A stretch of DNA of 8,265 nucleotides from Acidobacteriaceae bacterium. GTDB lineage: Bacteria; Acidobacteriota; Terriglobia; Terriglobales; Acidobacteriaceae. The stretch's first letter is position 1, and each line of letters begins with the position of its first letter. The notes under the pieces were generated by a model. It saw only the letters and a list, made by a program, of their open reading frames with translations. It did not search any database and was not told where the DNA came from. Both the position numbers and the translations under genes were made by a program. Below are positions 5,193 through 8,265 of the stretch, in pieces. Location of the stretch: assembly GCA_003164255.1 (NCBI GenBank), contig PLST01000259.1:1740-10004 (forward strand). The letters run 5' to 3'.

Positions 5193-6683
5193 CCAACGTA
5201 TCGCAGATCGGTTGTGCCCCCTAAAGCGGGAGCTGAAGCGTTGCCGCTGGTGGCCATCGTGGGCCGGCCCAACGTGGGCAAATCCACTCTTTTCAATCGC
5301 TTGACGCATAGTCGCCGCTCCATTGTGGGCGACGAGCCGGGCATTACGCGCGACCGCATCTATGGGGAATACGACTGGGGCGGCCGGCAATTTCGCGTCG
5401 TCGACACGGGCGGAATCGTTCCCGACGACCCGGAGCTGATGCCTACGGAGATCTATAACCAGGCGAAGGTTGCGCTGGAAGAGGCAGACGCGCTGATTTT
5501 GGTTGTGGATGCGCGGACGGAGCTGGCCAGCCCCGACTACGACCTGGTGAAGCTGCTTATTCGAGGCGGCAAGCCGGTGTTTCTGGCGGTGAACAAGGTG
5601 GAGGGCGAAGCGATGGCGGCCGAGGCGGAGAACTTCCGGCAGCTGGGCTTGCGCAACGTGTATCCGATCAGCTCAGAGCATGCGCTGGGCATTGGCGATC
5701 TGCTCGATGCGATTGCCGAAGCGCTGCCTGTGAGCGAGACGGCGAAAGACGAAGCCGATGAGGCCGCACCTACGCCTGCTGTCGACGAGCACGAAGAAGA
5801 AGAAGACGCCGAAGGCCTTAATCGGACGCACGGCGAGTTTGAGCCGCACGAAACTTCAATTGCGATTATCGGGCGGCCGAATGTGGGCAAATCGACGCTG
5901 CTGAATGCTCTGACGGGAACCACGCGGGCCATTGTTTCACCCATTGCTGGAACTACGCGTGATGCAGTCGACGAAGTGGTGGAGTTTGAAGGCAGCCAAC
6001 TGAGGTTTGTTGACACGGCCGGTATTCGGCGCAAGGGCAAAACGCATTTAATGGCCGAGAAGATGAGCGTCGTGATGGCGCGGCGGCATCTTGAAGCAGC
6101 GGACGTCGCGTTGCTGGTTTTGGACGCAACCGATGGGGTGACGGGCGCCGATGCAACCATTGGCGGTTACGCGCACGAGAGCGGACGCAGCGTCATCATT
6201 GTGGTGAACAAGTGGGACGCGGTGACCACCGATCGCACCGATGGAAAACCGCAGGCCGATCGTGAGATCTTCGAGCAGCAGTTGCGGTCGGCGCTCAAAT
6301 ATCTCAGCTACGCGCCAGTCATCTTCATGTCAGCGCTCAAAGGCCGGGGTCCCGACGGCAAAGGCATGGCGCGGGTGCTGAATGAAGTGAAAAAGGTTGC
6401 GGCAGAGCGGCGCAAGCGCGTGACTACGGGGCAGATGAATCGCTTCCTCGACAAGATCGACTTTCAGCGCGCTCCGGTGCCCATGGCCAAGCGGATTCGG
6501 ATTTTTTATATGACGCAGGCCGCCGTTGCGCCTCCCACATTTGTGCTGTTTACCGATCGCGACATCAAACTGCACTTCGCCTTCGAGCGCTTTCTTGAGA
6601 ACCAGATTCGCGAGGCCTTTGGTTTTGAGGGCACGCCCATCTGGTTCAAGGTGAAGGCGCGGAACGAGAAGAAGGCAGAGTAG
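5190..6683 (+). CDS. der: ribosome biogenesis GTPase Der (EngA)
   Basis: A double-GTPase that acts in assembly of the 50S ribosomal subunit in the cytoplasm and is generally essential. From the TTG at 5190 the protein has 497 residues, close to the 490 of E. coli. GTPase domain 1: GRPNVGKS (25-32), GITRD (51-55), DTGG (72-75), NKVE (135-138), SSEH (161-164). After an acidic linker rich in Glu/Asp (about 184-215) comes domain 2: GRPNVGKS (228-235), GTTRD (254-258), DTAG (275-278), NKWD (340-343), SALKG (381-385). A C-terminal KH-like domain covers about 395-497 with a basic tail. The domain 1 G4 motif ends in Glu rather than the usual Asp, a mild oddity. Opening the frame from the ATG at 4830 would add 120 residues translated from repeat DNA with no resemblance to Der, so I reject that start. 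The gene stands alone, with repeats on both sides. Confidence 0.95.
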   Translation: MPTYRRSVVPPKAGAEALPLVAIVGRPNVGKSTLFNRLTHSRRSIVGDEPGITRDRIYGEYDWGGRQFRVVDTGGIVPDDPELMPTEIYNQAKVALEEADALILVVDARTELASPDYDLVKLLIRGGKPVFLAVNKVEGEAMAAEAENFRQLGLRNVYPISSEHALGIGDLLDAIAEALPVSETAKDEADEAAPTPAVDEHEEEEDAEGLNRTHGEFEPHETSIAIIGRPNVGKSTLLNALTGTTRAIVSPIAGTTRDAVDEVVEFEGSQLRFVDTAGIRRKGKTHLMAEKMSVVMARRHLEAADVALLVLDATDGVTGADATIGGYAHESGRSVIIVVNKWDAVTTDRTDGKPQADREIFEQQLRSALKYLSYAPVIFMSALKGRGPDGKGMARVLNEVKKVAAERRKRVTTGQMNRFLDKIDFQRAPVPMAKRIRIFYMTQAAVAPPTFVLFTDRDIKLHFAFERFLENQIREAFGFEGTPIWFKVKARNEKKAE

Positions 6684-6760
6684 AACTGCCTGCATAAGCG
6701 GAGTTTTGAAGGGGTGTGGCTTCAGCCGCGCCGCAAATGGGTGGTAAGCGTCTGAGCTTT

Positions 6761-6903
6761 ACAGGCTGCGGAAAAAAGGCGCCTGCGCTGGTGCGAAATT
6801 AGCAGGGGCTGAAGCCCGACATTGATTTTGCTGGTTTTTCGGCACGAGTAAACTCGTGCCCTGATACAAACCACTTCGCCAATGGAGTTTTTCCGCAACC
6901 TGT
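6761..6903. repeat. family I inverted-repeat element, copy C (best preserved)
   Basis: This 143-bp element is bounded by ACAGGCTGCGGAAAAA (6761-6776) and TTTTTCCGCAACCTGT (6888-6903), inverse at 15 of 16 positions. Compared with copy A, the right end continues to TTAGCCCC at 6904-6911. Inside are hairpin 1 GGGCTGAAGCCC (6806-6817) and hairpin 2 GGCACGAGTAAACTCGTGCC (6841-6860), a perfect palindrome around AA, followed by CTGATACAAA. There is no coding capacity. It fills most of the gap between der and msrA. No target-site duplication is obvious. Confidence 0.8.
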
Positions 6904-7004
6904 TTAGCCCCTGAGGATGAGACTGCCGTTTTCGCGTCGCTCATCTGGGCATATGCAAAGACTGTTACTTCCGGCAAGCTCGCGCATCTAAAAGGTGAGG
7001 GATT

Positions 7005-7484
7005 ATGAGTACAGAAAAAGCAACATTCGGCGCGGGATGTTTCTGGGGAGTGGAGGTCGCTTTCGCGAACATCCCCGGCGTGACGGCGACGGCCGTGGGC
7101 TATGAGGGTGGCCAGCTTGATCGGCCCACCTACAAGGACGTGTGTACGGATCAGACAGGGCACGCGGAAGTCGTGGAGCTGTACTTCGATCCTGCGCAGG
7201 TGAGCTACGAGCAGTTGCTCGACGCGTTCTTTGCGCTGCACGATCCGACCACGCTCAATCGACAGGGGCCGGACTGGGGCGCGCAATACCGCTCGGCTAT
7301 CTTCTTCCACTCGCCTGAGCAGCAGGCGCAGGCGCTTGCGAAGATCGAGCAGCTTACCGCCGAAGGACGCTTCAAGCCGAAACGCATTGTGACGAAGGTT
7401 GAACCGGCGCAGACGTTTTGGCGTGCGGAGGAGTACCACCAGCGCTATCTTGAAAAGCGCGGGCAGGCTAGCTGCCACATCTAA
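7005..7484 (+). CDS. msrA: peptide-methionine (S)-S-oxide reductase MsrA
   Basis: A cytoplasmic repair enzyme that reduces the S-epimer of methionine sulfoxide, free or in proteins, with electrons normally from thioredoxin. The 159-residue protein carries the catalytic GCFWG motif with Cys12 near the N-terminus, the family blocks VGYEGG (31-36), TGHAEVVE (51-58), GAQYRS (92-97) and EEYHQRY (142-148), and a C-terminal Cys157 (GQASCHI) suitable as the resolving cysteine; Cys47 is a further candidate. There is no signal peptide. It is the short single-domain form, not fused to MsrB. The ATG has AAGGTG at 6992-6997 with 7-nt spacing. It stands alone downstream of a family I element, and no msrB is visible nearby. 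Confidence 0.96.
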   Translation: MSTEKATFGAGCFWGVEVAFANIPGVTATAVGYEGGQLDRPTYKDVCTDQTGHAEVVELYFDPAQVSYEQLLDAFFALHDPTTLNRQGPDWGAQYRSAIFFHSPEQQAQALAKIEQLTAEGRFKPKRIVTKVEPAQTFWRAEEYHQRYLEKRGQASCHI

Positions 7485-7486
7485 CT

Positions 7487-7514
7487 ACAGGGAACAGGGA
7501 ACAGGGAACAGGAA
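7487..7514. repeat. 7-bp tandem repeat ACAGGGA
   Basis: Three perfect tandem copies of ACAGGGA (7487-7493, 7494-7500, 7501-7507) are followed by a fourth, ACAGGAA (7508-7514). The array begins two bases after the msrA stop codon. It is a microsatellite-like array, probably prone to slippage. Regulatory effect unknown. Confidence 0.85.
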
Positions 7515-7523
7515 CGACATCCT

Positions 7524-7590
7524 GCAGGGGCTAAAGCCCTCGGTCAAATTGGGGCACTTGCGGCACGATTGAAGTCGTGCCCTGATACAA
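7524..7590. repeat. family I repeat, core-only copy D
   Basis: GCAGGGGCTAAAGCCCT (7524-7540, hairpin 1) and GGCACGATTGAAGTCGTGCC (7562-7581, hairpin 2) are followed by CTGATACAA, matching the interior of copy C in order. The terminal AGGTTGCGGAAAAA-type ends are absent. Hairpin 2 again has different central bases from the other copies while the outer stem pairs fully. Confidence 0.75.
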
Positions 7591-7607
7591 GGCGCTAAGC
7601 TGAATTC

Positions 7608-7650
7608 ATGCTATCCCCGGTCCCCAAGAGCGAGGGACCGGGGGCACCCG
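7608..7650 (-). repeat. family II hairpin, possible 3'-end structure of the membrane gene
   Basis: A perfect 10-bp stem CCCCGGTCCC / GGGACCGGGG (7615-7624 and 7634-7643) with a 9-nt loop, flanked by CTATCCC and GGGGCACCCG as in the copy at 2253-2296. It begins about 35 bp beyond the membrane-protein stop codon in the minus direction. There is no T run. It may stop transcription or protect the mRNA 3' end. Confidence 0.65.
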
Positions 7651-7677
7651 CTTTTGATTTCTGCAAACAAGAATGCG

Positions 7678-8265
7678 CTAGCTTGCTGCGCCCTCGGTGC
7701 TCTCGTTGGAAACCGAAACCGGCTCTGCGGCGTCGGTCGCTGAGGGCTCTGTCGCGGTTGCGGTTGCGGCTGGAGTTTCGGTTCCGGGCTCGTTGATCCA
7801 GAGGCAGACAATCCACCACACTACCACTGCAACAAATAAGGCGCTGTTGGCGTTGTAGAGTTTTTCCTGCAGGCCGATCACGTGCTGATACTCCTCCTGG
7901 CTGTGAGGAACGGCGCGGGTTGCAATCAACTGCCATACGCCGCGCACAACCATCTGCGAAATTGAGGCGGTGGAAAGCCCGATGAGGATCTGCTGCGTAT
8001 GGCTGCGCCAGCCCGCCTTGAAGCGGCGTCCGAAAAGAACCACCAGCAGACATAACCCAATGGTGAATACATCGAACAGCAGGTCCATTTTTTGCGCTGC
8101 GAGCTGCATCAGGCGGAGGGTTCCCATGGTCCCGCCCACGGTGAGAGTTTTCCAGGCAGGCCAGGGGCTCCATACGTAGACCACGGCTCCGCCGGCAGCT
8201 AACAGGATCAGCGTGCCAACGAGCCACGCATTCCTTGAGGCGCCTGCGAAGGCACGACGCGCCAG
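7678..8265 (-). CDS. multi-pass membrane protein, C-terminal part (5' end beyond window)
   Basis: The frame is open from the right edge of the window to a TAG at 7678-7680, showing 195 residues; the start lies outside. Four likely membrane segments are visible, roughly residues 13-32 (NAWLVGTLILLAAGGAVVYV), 61-79 (LLFDVFTIGLCLLVVLFG), 92-115 (QQILIGLSTASISQMVVRGV region) and 142-158 (ALFVAVVVWWIVCLWI). They are followed by a soluble tail of about 35 residues rich in Ala, Thr, Glu and Ser. There are no catalytic motifs. The pattern of a basic loop (GRRFKAGWRSHTQQ) between hydrophobic helices recalls a family of acidobacterial seven-helix proteins of unknown function, but that is a loose impression. 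The GTG at 8184 is only an internal codon, because coding continues upstream. A family II hairpin lies just past the stop. Confidence 0.7.
   Translation of the reverse strand: MARRAFAGASRNAWLVGTLILLAAGGAVVYVWSPWPAWKTLTVGGTMGTLRLMQLAAQKMDLLFDVFTIGLCLLVVLFGRRFKAGWRSHTQQILIGLSTASISQMVVRGVWQLIATRAVPHSQEEYQHVIGLQEKLYNANSALFVAVVVWWIVCLWINEPGTETPAATATATEPSATDAAEPVSVSNESTEGAAS

Noticed and set aside
6759..7478. 239-codon minus-strand frame opposite msrA
   Set aside because: It runs through the family I repeat and antisense to a clear MsrA; no motif or start signal supports it.
1994..7590. CRISPR array or tRNA/rRNA genes
   Set aside because: The repeats are dispersed, variable in length and palindromic, with no regular spacers or Cas genes, and I saw no tRNA cloverleaf or rRNA sequence.
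7595..8227. 210-codon minus-strand frame overlapping the membrane-protein gene
   Set aside because: It is Arg/Ser-rich and without membrane segments, whereas the other frame gives coherent hydrophobic helices and stays open to the window edge.

Overview
The window looks like chromosomal DNA of a moderately GC-rich, free-living bacterium, most likely an acidobacterium of the Terriglobia/Acidobacteriaceae type. That placement is inference. It rests on two families of short dispersed hairpin repeats that I associate from memory with acidobacterial intergenic DNA, and on a small protein (minus strand, start 4699) of a kind I recall from that group. No 16S rRNA or other decisive marker is present.

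Layout, left to right. 1-488 is non-coding apart from weak short frames and ends in a terminator for the next gene. 489-1574 (minus) encodes a secreted, cysteine-rich protein with an H-E-x-x-E...DP motif, resembling bacterial EXORDIUM/peptidase-like proteins. 1575-2326 is a long gene-poor stretch with a candidate promoter, a degraded repeat and a strong hairpin. 2327-4351 (minus) encodes an iron-sulfur helicase of the DinG/YoaA family. 4448-4699 (minus) encodes an 83-residue conserved-looking small protein. 4700-5189 is a divergent intergenic region filled by one full and one partial copy of a mobile-looking repeat. 5190-6683 (plus) is the ribosome-assembly GTPase Der, probably started at a TTG codon. 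6684-7004 carries a clean 143-bp inverted-repeat-bounded element. 7005-7484 (plus) is methionine sulfoxide reductase MsrA. 7485-7677 holds a 7-bp tandem repeat, a core-only repeat copy and a second-family hairpin. 7678 to the right edge (minus) is the C-terminal part of a multi-pass membrane protein.

The genes are housekeeping or stress functions (ribosome biogenesis, DNA repair, oxidised-protein repair) plus envelope or secreted proteins. They do not form one pathway, and there is no convincing multi-gene accessory system. The most informative non-gene signal is the repeats. Family I elements have terminal inverted repeats and two internal hairpins whose stems differ between copies in a compensatory way. 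Family II hairpins lie just beyond the stop codons of the three longer minus-strand genes, always in the same orientation.
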